Shown here: positions 1 through 7,029 of the stretch, in pieces
How positions within the stretch are numbered: the stretch's first letter is position 1
Layout of the letters: each line of letters begins with the position of its first letter
Origin: Bacteroidales bacterium
GTDB lineage: Bacteria; Bacteroidota; Bacteroidia; Bacteroidales; UBA7960
DNA: 15,702 bases
Direction: 5' to 3'
Assembly (NCBI GenBank): GCA_003557965.1
Contig: PWND01000219.1
Location: 1-15,702 of the forward strand
Program-made: the position numbers and the translations under genes
The notes under the pieces: model-generated
The model's database searches: none
Seen by the model: the letters and a program-made list of their open reading frames with translations, nothing else
What the model was told of the DNA's origin: nothing

Positions 1-1
1 T

Positions 2-1105
2 CTTAATATAAATGATGAAACTGAAAAGTCTATCCCTAATCCATTTGTAATTCCGGGGCTAAAAAAGATGAATATCAATTCACAGCTAATTGATTCATTC
101 AACTTTGAAAACTTTGTTCAAGGCGATTGCAACAGGCTTGCAAGAAGTGCAGGGCTCGCAGTAGCCCAAAATCCCGGCAAAACATCTTTTAACCCTCTGC
201 TACTATACAGCGGAAGCGGATTAGGAAAAACACACCTGGCGCACGCCATTGGTATTGAAGTGAAAAACAACTTCCCTGACAAAACTGTACTTTACGTAAC
301 TGCCGAGCAATTTACAACACAGTTCGTGGACTCACTAAGAAATAAAAATACTAATGATTTTGTTCACTTCTATCAAATGATAGATGTTTTAATTGTTGAT
401 GACATTCACGACTTATCAGGAAGAATTAAAACACAAGATGTTTTTTTCCATATTTTTAACAACCTGCATCAAAACGGAAAACAAATAATAATTACCAGCG
501 ATAAAGCACCTGTTGAAATGCAAGGTATTGAAAACAGGTTGCTGTCAAGGTTTAAATGGGGACTTTCTGCCGACTTGCAAGTACCCGACCTTGAAACCAG
601 GATAGCTATTTTGCAGAATAAACTCTATAATGATGGCGTTTCTATGCCTTTTGAAGTTGTTGAGCTTATTGCTTCCAGCATAACAACAAATATTAGAGAA
701 ATGGAAGGCGCACTAATTAGTATTTTAGCACAATCTTCTATTAATAAAAAAGAAATAACTTTAGAGTTAGCTTCACAAATTATTGAAAAGTTTGTTCGCA
801 GTACACCTAAAGAGATAACTGTTGAATATATACAAAAAGTAATTAGCAATTATTTTAATATTCCCGTTGACAAAATAAACTCCAAAACAAGAAAACGGGA
901 AATTGTTCAAGCCAGACAACTTGCTATGTACTTTTCAAAAGCATATACAAAGTTTTCTCTTGCAGCAATAGGCAGTAAGCTTGGCAACAAAGACCACGCT
1001 ACAGTATTGCATGCTTGTAAAACTGTAAAAAATCTTTCAGACACTGACAAAAACTTTAAAAAATACGTTGAAGACCTCAGCAATATTATTAAAGTTAAAA
1101 GCTAA
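2..1105 (+). CDS. dnaA: Chromosomal replication initiator DnaA, 5'-truncated by the window edge
   Basis: Replication initiator that binds DnaA boxes at oriC and, in its ATP form, unwinds the origin. The frame is open to the window edge. The 22 codons before the ATG at 68 read through NPFVIPG, which is the usual Bacteroidota linker just before the AAA+ domain, so ATG 68 is internal and domains I/II lie outside the window. Visible parts are the AAA+ core with Walker A SGSGLGKTH (about nt 209-235), Walker B VLIVDDIHD (about 389-415), and the arginine-finger region RLLSRFKWG (about 536-562). C-terminal domain IV follows, with the helix-turn-helix DnaA signature around RKREIVQARQLA and GNKDHATVLHA (about nt 890-1015). 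The C-terminus looks complete. Walker A has S-G-S where GGVG is more common, a conservative change. Identity is certain; only the start is unknown. Confidence 0.97.
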   Translation, partial: LNINDETEKSIPNPFVIPGLKKMNINSQLIDSFNFENFVQGDCNRLARSAGLAVAQNPGKTSFNPLLLYSGSGLGKTHLAHAIGIEVKNNFPDKTVLYVTAEQFTTQFVDSLRNKNTNDFVHFYQMIDVLIVDDIHDLSGRIKTQDVFFHIFNNLHQNGKQIIITSDKAPVEMQGIENRLLSRFKWGLSADLQVPDLETRIAILQNKLYNDGVSMPFEVVELIASSITTNIREMEGALISILAQSSINKKEITLELASQIIEKFVRSTPKEITVEYIQKVISNYFNIPVDKINSKTRKREIVQARQLAMYFSKAYTKFSLAAIGSKLGNKDHATVLHACKTVKNLSDTDKNFKKYVEDLSNIIKVKS

Positions 1106-1132
1106 CTAAGCCAATAATCATATTATTATAAA

Positions 1133-1193
1133 GATGAAACCCTCATCTACTAAACATATATAAAAGTACATGTGTAAACATGAGGGTTCCATC
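1133..1193 (+). other. Hairpin in repeat copy 1
   Basis: GATGAAACCCTCAT (1133-1146) pairs with ATGAGGGTTCCATC (1180-1193) at 13 of 14 positions, with one A/C mismatch and a 33-nt loop. Inside, CATGT-GTAA-ACATG (1170-1183) forms a smaller competing hairpin with a GNRA-type loop that shares the ATG bases with the larger stem, so two alternative folds are possible. No T-run follows, so it is not a canonical intrinsic terminator. Confidence 0.75.
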
Positions 1194-1269
1194 GGAATAA
1201 AAGCAGCTTAATTTGAATACATGAATACGCATAATACTAAGACTCAATTTAATAACACTAATTTACACA

Positions 1270-1330
1270 GATGAAACCCTCATCTACTAATTATATATAA
1301 AAGTGCATGTGTAAACATGAGGGTTCCATC
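1270..1330 (+). other. Hairpin in repeat copy 2
   Basis: This is the same structure as in copy 1, shifted by exactly 137 bp: arms 1270-1283 and 1317-1330, again 13 of 14 paired. The inner GTAA-loop hairpin (1307-1320) is also kept. None of the nine differences between the copies falls in the two long arms, while three fall in the loop. That pattern suggests the stem matters, although the numbers are small. Confidence 0.75.
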
Positions 1331-1407
1331 GGGATAAAAGCACCTTAAATTGAATACATGAATACGCATAATACTAATACTCAATTTGATAACACTAATT
1401 TACAAAG

Positions 1408-1863
1408 ATGAAAGTTTTAATGGTTTGCCTTGGAAATATTTGTCGTTCGCCATTGGCAGAAGGAATTTTAAAAGAAAAGTTTGTTAAGAATAATATAAGT
1501 GGAATTGTTGACTCAGCCGGAACTGCAGCATACCATGCCGGCGAAAACCCCGACCCCAGATCAATTGATATTGCTAAAAGGCATGGGCTGGATATTAGCA
1601 GGCAGATAGCCCGGCAATTTACTGTTGAGGATTTTGACAAATTCGATAAAATATTTGTTATGGATGAAGCAAACTATGAAAACGTTATAAAACTTGCCAG
1701 GAACAAAGATGATATACAAAAAGTTGAGCTTTTCTTAAACCAGGCATTTCCAAAACAAAACCTACCCGTACCCGACCCTTATTATGGTGGAAACGACGGG
1801 TTTGAAAATGTTTATCAGCTTCTTAACAAAGCTTGCGACGCTTTTATTGAAAAAATTCAATAA
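1408..1863 (+). CDS. Low-molecular-weight protein tyrosine phosphatase
   Basis: Cytosolic phosphatase of the LMW-PTP/arsenate-reductase-like fold. It hydrolyses phosphotyrosine through a phosphocysteine intermediate. The N-terminal P-loop CLGNICRS (residues 7-14) supplies nucleophile Cys7 and phosphate-binding Arg13. The general-acid motif DPYYGG (Asp123) lies near the C-terminus, with the two tyrosines expected in substrate-recognising members. The 151-aa length is standard and the start is fixed by the P-loop seven residues in. Bacterial members often pair with tyrosine kinases in exopolysaccharide control, but no such kinase is seen here. A gene of this family next to dnaA also occurs, as I recall, in other Bacteroidota. 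The start codon overlaps the TGA of a 17-codon open frame within the repeat (ATGA, 1408-1411). The gene lies 8 nt upstream of the racemase-like gene and is probably co-transcribed with it. Confidence 0.95.
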   Translation: MKVLMVCLGNICRSPLAEGILKEKFVKNNISGIVDSAGTAAYHAGENPDPRSIDIAKRHGLDISRQIARQFTVEDFDKFDKIFVMDEANYENVIKLARNKDDIQKVELFLNQAFPKQNLPVPDPYYGGNDGFENVYQLLNKACDAFIEKIQ

Positions 1864-1871
1864 GTTAATGC

Positions 1872-2852
1872 ATGAATTATATCTCTTCTTCCGCCGGAAA
1901 AACTCCATCAAAAAACGACATAATTAATGCAAACGAAATTATATCAAGGTTTGCTCATAATACTGACGTCATAACATCTGCGTACTTTAATAGGTTGCTT
2001 AATAGTATCCTTTACTTTAAGAGTGAGAATTTTCAAAAAACCGGTTCATTTAAAATCAGGGGTGCTATAAATGCCGTTTGTTCATTAACTGAATCACAAA
2101 AGAAAAATGGTGTTGTTACACACTCTTCGGGAAACTTTGGACAGGCCTTAGCCTATGCGGCAAAACTAAATAACATAAAGTCGTACATTGTAACTCCCCA
2201 AAATGCATCTAAAGTAAAATCCGAGGCTGCAATCAGTTATGGAGCAGAAATTATCCACTGTGAGCCCACATTAGAATCCAGGGAAACAACTGCTAAAAAA
2301 GTAATGCAGAAAACCAGTGCAGTATTCATTCATCCTTACGATGATTATAAAATAATTGCCGGCCAGGCAAGCGCTGCATTAGAGCTGATTAACAAGGTTC
2401 CCGGCCTCGATATAATTATTGCACCTGTTGGAGGAGGCGGGCTTATTAGTGGTACAATATTAACTAAAAATTATTTTGACAAAAAAATAAAAGTAATTGC
2501 CGCTGAACCTAAAAATGCTGATGACGCAAAACAATCATGGCTTTCAAAGTCTTTTATCCCATCAGATAACCCCGACACAATATGTGATGGACTTAAAACT
2601 TCACTTGGCGAAAAGACTTTCCCAATAATCATGAATAATATTGATAATATTTTAACAGCTTCAGAAGAATCTGTTATTGAGATGATGAAGCTTGTGTGGG
2701 AAAGAATGAAAATCATTATTGAACCATCCTCAGCAGTTGCCATTGCTGCAATTTTTGAAAATAAGCAATACTTTAGAAACAAAAAAACCGGGATAATTTT
2801 ATCCGGTGGAAATGTAGATATTACCAAACTACCCTGGCAATTAGAATGTTGA
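1872..2852 (+). CDS. PLP-dependent serine racemase / threonine(serine) dehydratase family enzyme
   Basis: Fold-type II PLP enzyme of the serine racemase/threonine dehydratase group. It either racemises L-serine to D-serine or deaminates serine, threonine or hydroxyaspartate to 2-oxo acids. SFKIRGA gives the PLP Schiff-base Lys61. SSGNFGQ (from Ser85) is the cofactor-ring loop, and its Ser86 aligns with the catalytic Ser84 of mammalian serine racemase. PVGGGG (185-190) binds the PLP phosphate and LSGGNVD has Ser311 for the pyridine nitrogen. EPKNADD supplies Glu212, Ala216 and Asp218, matching the divalent-cation site of serine racemase. The 326 aa are a catalytic domain alone, with no ACT-like regulatory domain as in biosynthetic IlvA, which argues against a feedback-regulated isoleucine enzyme. 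Racemase versus dehydratase cannot be decided by eye. Confidence 0.9.
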   Translation: MNYISSSAGKTPSKNDIINANEIISRFAHNTDVITSAYFNRLLNSILYFKSENFQKTGSFKIRGAINAVCSLTESQKKNGVVTHSSGNFGQALAYAAKLNNIKSYIVTPQNASKVKSEAAISYGAEIIHCEPTLESRETTAKKVMQKTSAVFIHPYDDYKIIAGQASAALELINKVPGLDIIIAPVGGGGLISGTILTKNYFDKKIKVIAAEPKNADDAKQSWLSKSFIPSDNPDTICDGLKTSLGEKTFPIIMNNIDNILTASEESVIEMMKLVWERMKIIIEPSSAVAIAAIFENKQYFRNKKTGIILSGGNVDITKLPWQLEC

Positions 2853-2889
2853 AAACACCCCCATTTAACTTTTTTTAACCATATAAAAA

Positions 2890-2920
2890 TTTAGCTGAAT
2901 ATGTTCAGTAAATAATTTTG
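2890..2920 (+). promoter_or_regulatory. Candidate Bacteroidota promoter for the Bat operon
   Basis: TAATTTTG at 2913-2920 fits the Bacteroidota -7 consensus TAnnTTTG fully. A weak -33-like TTTA sits at 2890-2893 with a 19-nt spacer. It lies in the 168-nt gap before moxR and would give a leader of roughly 95 nt. In AT-rich DNA such matches arise by chance, so confidence is moderate. Confidence 0.4.
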
Positions 2921-3020
2921 TGTTGCTTTTTTCGTATAACTTATGATTTAACAATTAGTTGAACTTTTAAATTTAAACTTTGAACTTCATTTATCTGCTG
3001 AACGCAATAAAACAAAAACT

Positions 3021-4004
3021 ATGGACATAAAAGAACTTAACGAAAAGATTCAGAAAGAGAGTGCATTTGTAGATGCCCTGAATATGGAAATGCAAAAGGT
3101 TATTGTTGGCCAGAAAAGTATGCTCGACAGGTTATTAATAGGTTTATTAGCTAACGGGCATATTTTGCTTGAAGGTGTTCCCGGCTTGGCAAAAACCCTG
3201 TCTATCAAATCACTTGCAAATTGTATAAAGGCAGATTTCAGCCGTATTCAGTTTACACCCGATCTTTTGCCGGCCGACCTGATAGGAACAAATATATATA
3301 GCCAAAAAACCGAAGAGTTTCTTGTTCGCAAAGGGCCTGTTTTTGCAAATTTCATACTTGCTGATGAGATAAACCGTGCACCTGCAAAAGTTCAAAGTGC
3401 ACTGCTTGAAGCAATGCAGGAAAGGCAGGTTACGATTGGGCAACAAACCTTTATTTTGCCCGAACCTTTTCTTGTTATGGCAACAGAAAACCCACTCGAA
3501 CAAGAAGGGACATATCCCTTGCCGGAAGCACAAGTTGACCGTTTTATGCTTAAAGTTATTATTGGTTATCCAAATCGTGATGAAGAAAAACAAATAATGA
3601 GAATCAACATGCAGGGTAATTTCCCGGAAACTAAGCCTGTTCTAAAGCCTGAGGATATAATTAAAGCCAGGGAAATTGTAAGAGATGTATATATTGATGA
3701 AAAAATAGAAAACTACATTGCAGATATAGTTTTCGCAACACGATACCCAAAAGAATACAAGCTTGACAGCTTTGAACACCTTATAAATTATGGTGGTTCA
3801 CCAAGGGCAAGCATAAATCTTGGGTTAGCTTCCAAAGCTTATGCTTTTATCAAAAGAAGAGGATACGTTATCCCTGAAGATGTCAGAGCCGTTTGCCCGG
3901 ATGTTTTAAGACACAGAATTGGCCTTACTTATGAAGCTGAAGCTGAAAATATTGCTTCTGAGGATATTATTGCAGAAATATTAAATACAGTTGAGGTCCC
4001 TTAA
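3021..4004 (+). CDS. moxR: MoxR-family AAA+ ATPase of the Bat operon
   Basis: Cytosolic AAA+ ATPase of the MoxR group, thought to act as a chaperone-like remodeler on VWA-domain partners encoded beside it. Walker A is GVPGLAKT (52-59), Walker B ILADEINRAP (112-121), and sensor 1 MATENP (153-158). The MoxR-typical PLPEAQVDRF follows (166-175), then a C-terminal helical lid ending near residue 327. Length and motif order are normal. It heads a plus-strand run of eight genes whose order (moxR, DUF58, membrane protein, batA-E) is the Bacteroidota aerotolerance arrangement. The ATG at 3021 gives the usual short helical N-terminus before the AAA+ core. A hairpin with a T-run follows the stop codon, so downstream transcription may be reduced. 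Confidence 0.95.
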   Translation: MDIKELNEKIQKESAFVDALNMEMQKVIVGQKSMLDRLLIGLLANGHILLEGVPGLAKTLSIKSLANCIKADFSRIQFTPDLLPADLIGTNIYSQKTEEFLVRKGPVFANFILADEINRAPAKVQSALLEAMQERQVTIGQQTFILPEPFLVMATENPLEQEGTYPLPEAQVDRFMLKVIIGYPNRDEEKQIMRINMQGNFPETKPVLKPEDIIKAREIVRDVYIDEKIENYIADIVFATRYPKEYKLDSFEHLINYGGSPRASINLGLASKAYAFIKRRGYVIPEDVRAVCPDVLRHRIGLTYEAEAENIASEDIIAEILNTVEVP

Positions 4005-4010
4005 TATTTT

Positions 4011-4043
4011 TGCTGCTATCTTGCGAAGCAGCACATTTTTTTT
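4011..4043 (+). terminator. Terminator-like hairpin between moxR and the DUF58 gene
   Basis: TGCTGCT (4011-4017) pairs perfectly with AGCAGCA (4027-4033) around a 9-nt loop, and after CA comes a run of eight T (4036-4043). This is the layout of an intrinsic terminator. It sits 7 nt after the moxR stop and well upstream of the DUF58 start, inside an otherwise tight operon, so it may act as a partial terminator giving more moxR than downstream transcript. Confidence 0.65.
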
Positions 4044-4070
4044 ATATTCAAAATTAAAAAACTATTATTG

Positions 4071-4084
4071 ATACTAAATAGTAT
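4071..4084. promoter_or_regulatory. Palindrome just upstream of the DUF58 gene
   Basis: ATACTA-AA-TAGTAT is a perfect 6-bp inverted repeat with a 2-bp centre, ending 5 nt before the start codon at 4090. It could be an operator or a small RNA structure that covers the start. It is AT-rich, so chance is a real alternative. Confidence 0.3.
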
Positions 4085-4089
4085 ATTTA

Positions 4090-4962
4090 ATGGAAACAAC
4101 CGAACTAATAAAAAAAGTTCGTAAAATAGAAATAAAAACGAAAGGGTTATCCAACCATATCTTTTCCGGCAGCTACAACACTGCCTTTAAAGGTAAAGGT
4201 ATGGCTTTTACTGAGGTTAGAGAATATATTCCGGGTGACGACATAAGGTCAATAGACTGGAATGTAACTGCACGCTTTAACCACCCTTATGTGAAAGTTT
4301 TTGAGGAAGAGCGTGAACTAACTGTAATGCTGCTGATTGATGTGAGCGGCTCCAATGAGTTTGGTTCTACCGGCAAGTTTAAAGAAGAAATTATAACAGA
4401 AATTGCAGCAGTATTGGCTTTTTCTGCAATTCACAACAATGATAAGGTTGGTGTGATTTTTTTTAGTAAAAAAATAGAAAAGTTTATACCGCCTAAAAAA
4501 GGCACAACTCACATTTTAAGAATCATAAGGGAACTTATTGACTTTAAGCCGGAGAATAAAGAAACCGACATCGCCATAGCTTTGAAATATCTGAGAAATA
4601 TTATTAAGAAAAGATCTATTGCTTTTGTAATATCAGATTTCTTTGATAACAAGTTTGAGGATGCTTTAAACATTGTAAACAAAAAACATGACATTGTTTG
4701 CCTTAGAATCCAGGATGAAAGAGAAAAAAACTTGCCTGACTCCGGCTTGCTAAGAATTGCTGATGCAGAAACCGGGTTACCATACTGGATAGATGCTTCT
4801 AACAAAAAAATCAGGAAAGGGCTAAAAGAATGGCATCTTAAACATGACACTTATTTAAAAAGTATTTTTTCAAAAGCAGGAGTTGACTACGTAGATATAT
4901 TCACACATATTGACTATGTTCCTCCTCTTATAAGATTATTTAAAAAGCGAAGTAATAATTGA
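4090..4962 (+). CDS. DUF58 family protein (VWA-like), Bat operon
   Basis: Cytosolic DUF58 protein, the family that accompanies MoxR ATPases and is a likely partner of that ATPase. The DUF58 signature FTEVREYIPGDDIRSIDWN spans residues 40-58. It is followed by a VWA-type fold with the metal-site-like DVSGS (Asp84, Ser86, Ser88). The later strands (VGVIFFS, AFVISDFFD, DIVCLRI) fit the alternating Rossmann-like pattern. No membrane segment is present. The 290-aa length matches Bat-operon versions, which lack the N-terminal membrane helices found in longer DUF58 proteins. The preceding 85 nt hold a terminator-like hairpin and a palindrome, making this the only junction in the operon that looks regulated. 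Its molecular function is not established. Confidence 0.92.
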   Translation: METTELIKKVRKIEIKTKGLSNHIFSGSYNTAFKGKGMAFTEVREYIPGDDIRSIDWNVTARFNHPYVKVFEEERELTVMLLIDVSGSNEFGSTGKFKEEIITEIAAVLAFSAIHNNDKVGVIFFSKKIEKFIPPKKGTTHILRIIRELIDFKPENKETDIAIALKYLRNIIKKRSIAFVISDFFDNKFEDALNIVNKKHDIVCLRIQDEREKNLPDSGLLRIADAETGLPYWIDASNKKIRKGLKEWHLKHDTYLKSIFSKAGVDYVDIFTHIDYVPPLIRLFKKRSNN

Positions 4963-5006
4963 TAATAGGTTTTGAGTTCTGTAACTTTTAATAAAAGTAG
5001 CTGATA

Positions 5007-6002
5007 ATGATAAAAAGCAAATTAAAATACCCTCATATTTACTTGTTTTTAAGCTTATTGCTTATTACACAAAACATAAGCCTGTACTCACAAAATGCTG
5101 AAATTAATTTAAGCAACGACAGCATATTAATAGGAGAACAGGTTGAATTAAAAATCCGGGTTAGCTGCGATAAAAAATCAACATTTGACATTCCCTGGAA
5201 CACTATTTACGACAGCATTAGCAATAAGTTTGAAATATTAAATTACAGTAATATTGACACCATCGTTTCCCACGAAACATCAAAAAAGCAGATTACTCAA
5301 AAACTCACAGTTACCTCATGGGAAGAAGGTATGCATGTAATTTACCCTTTTGAATTTTCCTGTATTACAGATAATAAAAGTGAGATTTTTGAAAGTGAAG
5401 CGCAATTAGTAAGTGTTTGGTTGATAGATGTTGATGATGAAAAACATCCAAAAGATATTAAACCAATTATTTCTATCCCAATTACATTAAGAGAAGCTTT
5501 GCCCTGGATTATTGGCGTTTTACTATTATTGCTGGCTTTGTTTATTTTTTATAAGTACCGCCATAAGCTGAGGAAAAGGCCGGCAGGTGTGGTTGTTAAA
5601 AAACTGCCTGATGTTCCTGCGCATGTTTATGCATTAAGCGAACTTGAAAGCCTGAAAAAGAAAAAGCTATGGCAAAGTGGTAAGGTCAAGCTGTTTTACA
5701 TAGAGCTAAGTACTATCCTTCGCAGTTATATTGAAATGCGATATGGAATAATGGCTTTGGAGATGACGTCCGACGAAACTCTTAATGCAGTATTAAAGCC
5801 CCTTTCAGAATTTTCCAATCAATATAACAACTTAAAATGGATACTGGAGGTTTCTGATATGGTTAAGTTTGCAAAACACAATCCTTTACCGGACGAAAAC
5901 CATAAATGCTTAGAACTTGCTTTTGAATTTGTTAATTTAACCAAAGAAGAAAAAGAGGAAGAAAGTAATAAAACAGAAAATACTAATAGTAAAGATGTTT
6001 AG
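5007..6002 (+). CDS. Bat-operon membrane protein with periplasmic domain and cytosolic helical tail
   Basis: Membrane protein encoded between DUF58 and batA, a position usual in Bacteroidota Bat operons. Residues 11-29 are a signal or anchor segment ending near SLYSQ. Residues 30-160 form a beta-rich extracytoplasmic domain opening with NLSNDSILIGEQVELKI, reminiscent of the repeat domains of BatD. A transmembrane helix follows (about 165-183, LPWIIGVLLLLLALFIF), then a basic cytosolic tail. The tail contains KVKLFYIELSTILRSYIEMRYG and a later VSDMVKFAKHNP. This resembles the cytosolic end of BatD, including the part beyond BatD's premature stop, so the two are probably related in topology and origin. 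The C-terminus is acidic and Lys/Glu-rich. The stop overlaps the batA start by 8 nt, suggesting translational coupling. No enzymatic motif is seen. Confidence 0.85.
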   Translation: MIKSKLKYPHIYLFLSLLLITQNISLYSQNAEINLSNDSILIGEQVELKIRVSCDKKSTFDIPWNTIYDSISNKFEILNYSNIDTIVSHETSKKQITQKLTVTSWEEGMHVIYPFEFSCITDNKSEIFESEAQLVSVWLIDVDDEKHPKDIKPIISIPITLREALPWIIGVLLLLLALFIFYKYRHKLRKRPAGVVVKKLPDVPAHVYALSELESLKKKKLWQSGKVKLFYIELSTILRSYIEMRYGIMALEMTSDETLNAVLKPLSEFSNQYNNLKWILEVSDMVKFAKHNPLPDENHKCLELAFEFVNLTKEEKEEESNKTENTNSKDV

Positions 6003-6990
6003 CGATATAACCTTTGCATATTACCCGTTTTTATTTTTACTATTAACAATTCCATTGTTAATAGCCTGGTATATTTGGAAGTATAAAGAACGCAGGGCCA
6101 AAATAAATTTTTCAAACACCTCTTTTTTAAAAGACATTAAAAAACCATTACGCGTAAAGTTTGTTCATTTGCCATTTATTCTCAGAATGCTTGTAATGGC
6201 ATTATTAATAATAGCATTAGCGCGGCCGCAATCATCATCAAGAATAAAGGAGGTAACTATTGAAGGGATAGACATTATGATTGCGTTAGATATTTCAGGT
6301 TCTATGCTTGCAGAAGATTTTAAGCCAAACAGAATGGAAGCAGCAAAAGAAACTGCAATAGATTTTATAAGGATGAGAAGAGGTGACCGGATTGGAGTAT
6401 CAATTTTTGCCGGCCAAAGCTTTACGTTATGCCCTTTAACAACTGATCATGATTTATTGATAGATTTGTTGCACTCAGCACGTACAGGTATGGTTGATGA
6501 TGGTACTGCTATTGGAGACGGGCTGGCTACAGCTGTTAACCGTTTGCGGGAAAGCGATGCCGTAAGCAAGGTAATTGTTCTGTTAACCGATGGAATTAAT
6601 AATACCGGAATGATTGACCCATTAACTGCTGCAGAAATTGCTGCTTTAAAAAACATAAGAGTATATACTATCGGTGTTGGAAGCGATGGGCCTGTGCCCT
6701 ACCCTTTTGAAACACCATTTGGCATACAATACAGAAATGTAGAAATCCCTGTTGATGAAAAGCTTTTAATAGAAATTGCGGACATGACAGGCGGAAAATA
6801 TTTCTGGGCTGACAATCCTGATAAACTTAATGAAGTATATAAGGAAATTGACAAACTTGAAAAATCAAAAATTGATGTAGAAGAACTTACAAGAGTTCAT
6901 GATGAATTTTTACCTTTAGTAATATTGGCTTTAGGATTGTTAATTCTTGAAGTCTTTTTAAGATACACATGGTTAAGGAGTTTACCATAA
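5995..6990 (+). CDS. batA: BatA, membrane-anchored VWA protein
   Basis: Aerotolerance VWA protein anchored in the inner membrane. N-terminal helices at about 9-28 and 60-77 flank a short cytosolic loop. The VWA domain (about 92-290) carries a complete MIDAS: DISGS (Asp99, Ser101, Ser103), Thr171 in DDGTAIGDGL, and Asp199 in LLTDG. A C-terminal helix (309-326, FLPLVILALGLLILEVFL) closes the protein, as is typical. With an intact MIDAS, metal-dependent partner binding is likely. The start ATG at 5995 overlaps the upstream gene by 8 nt. The paralogue batB follows after 39 nt; both share the NPKV/RPQS-to-VWA architecture and SMLAED after the MIDAS. In Bacteroides fragilis the bat genes are linked to oxygen tolerance; the biochemical role remains unclear. 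Confidence 0.95.
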   Translation: MFSDITFAYYPFLFLLLTIPLLIAWYIWKYKERRAKINFSNTSFLKDIKKPLRVKFVHLPFILRMLVMALLIIALARPQSSSRIKEVTIEGIDIMIALDISGSMLAEDFKPNRMEAAKETAIDFIRMRRGDRIGVSIFAGQSFTLCPLTTDHDLLIDLLHSARTGMVDDGTAIGDGLATAVNRLRESDAVSKVIVLLTDGINNTGMIDPLTAAEIAALKNIRVYTIGVGSDGPVPYPFETPFGIQYRNVEIPVDEKLLIEIADMTGGKYFWADNPDKLNEVYKEIDKLEKSKIDVEELTRVHDEFLPLVILALGLLILEVFLRYTWLRSLP

Positions 6991-7029
6991 ACAAAAAAAA
7001 ATTAGTAAAACATAGTTTAATGGCTGATT

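Larger units (their letters stand above)
1132..1413 (+). repeat. Two tandem 137-bp repeats ending at the phosphatase start codon
   Basis: Copy 1 is 1132-1268 and copy 2 is 1269-1405. They differ at 9 positions by my hand alignment (about 93% identity) with no indels. A third unit begins at 1406 with AGATGAAA, the same 8 bases that open copies 1 and 2, and then diverges into the phosphatase gene. The ATGAAA at 1408 (start codon plus Lys) therefore falls at the same phase as ATGAAA at 1134 and 1271. This looks like duplication of the gene's own leader including the start codon. Each unit holds an inverted repeat and the same short open frames. The rest of the 302-bp gap (1106-1131) shows nothing recognisable. 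Confidence 0.93.

Noticed and set aside
1132..1405. CRISPR-like array
   Set aside because: There are only two directly adjacent 137-bp units without spacers, and no cas genes in the window.
1106..1407. Origin of replication (oriC) next to dnaA
   Set aside because: The gap is AT-rich and repeated, but I find no good DnaA box (TTATNCACA or complement). The TGTGTAAAC in each repeat matches poorly, and hairpins in phase with a start codon fit a leader better.
4984..4998. ACTTTT-AAT-AAAAGT inverted repeat before the 331-aa gene
   Set aside because: The stem is only A/T-rich apart from one G/C pair, it has no T-run behind it, and such palindromes are expected by chance in this composition.
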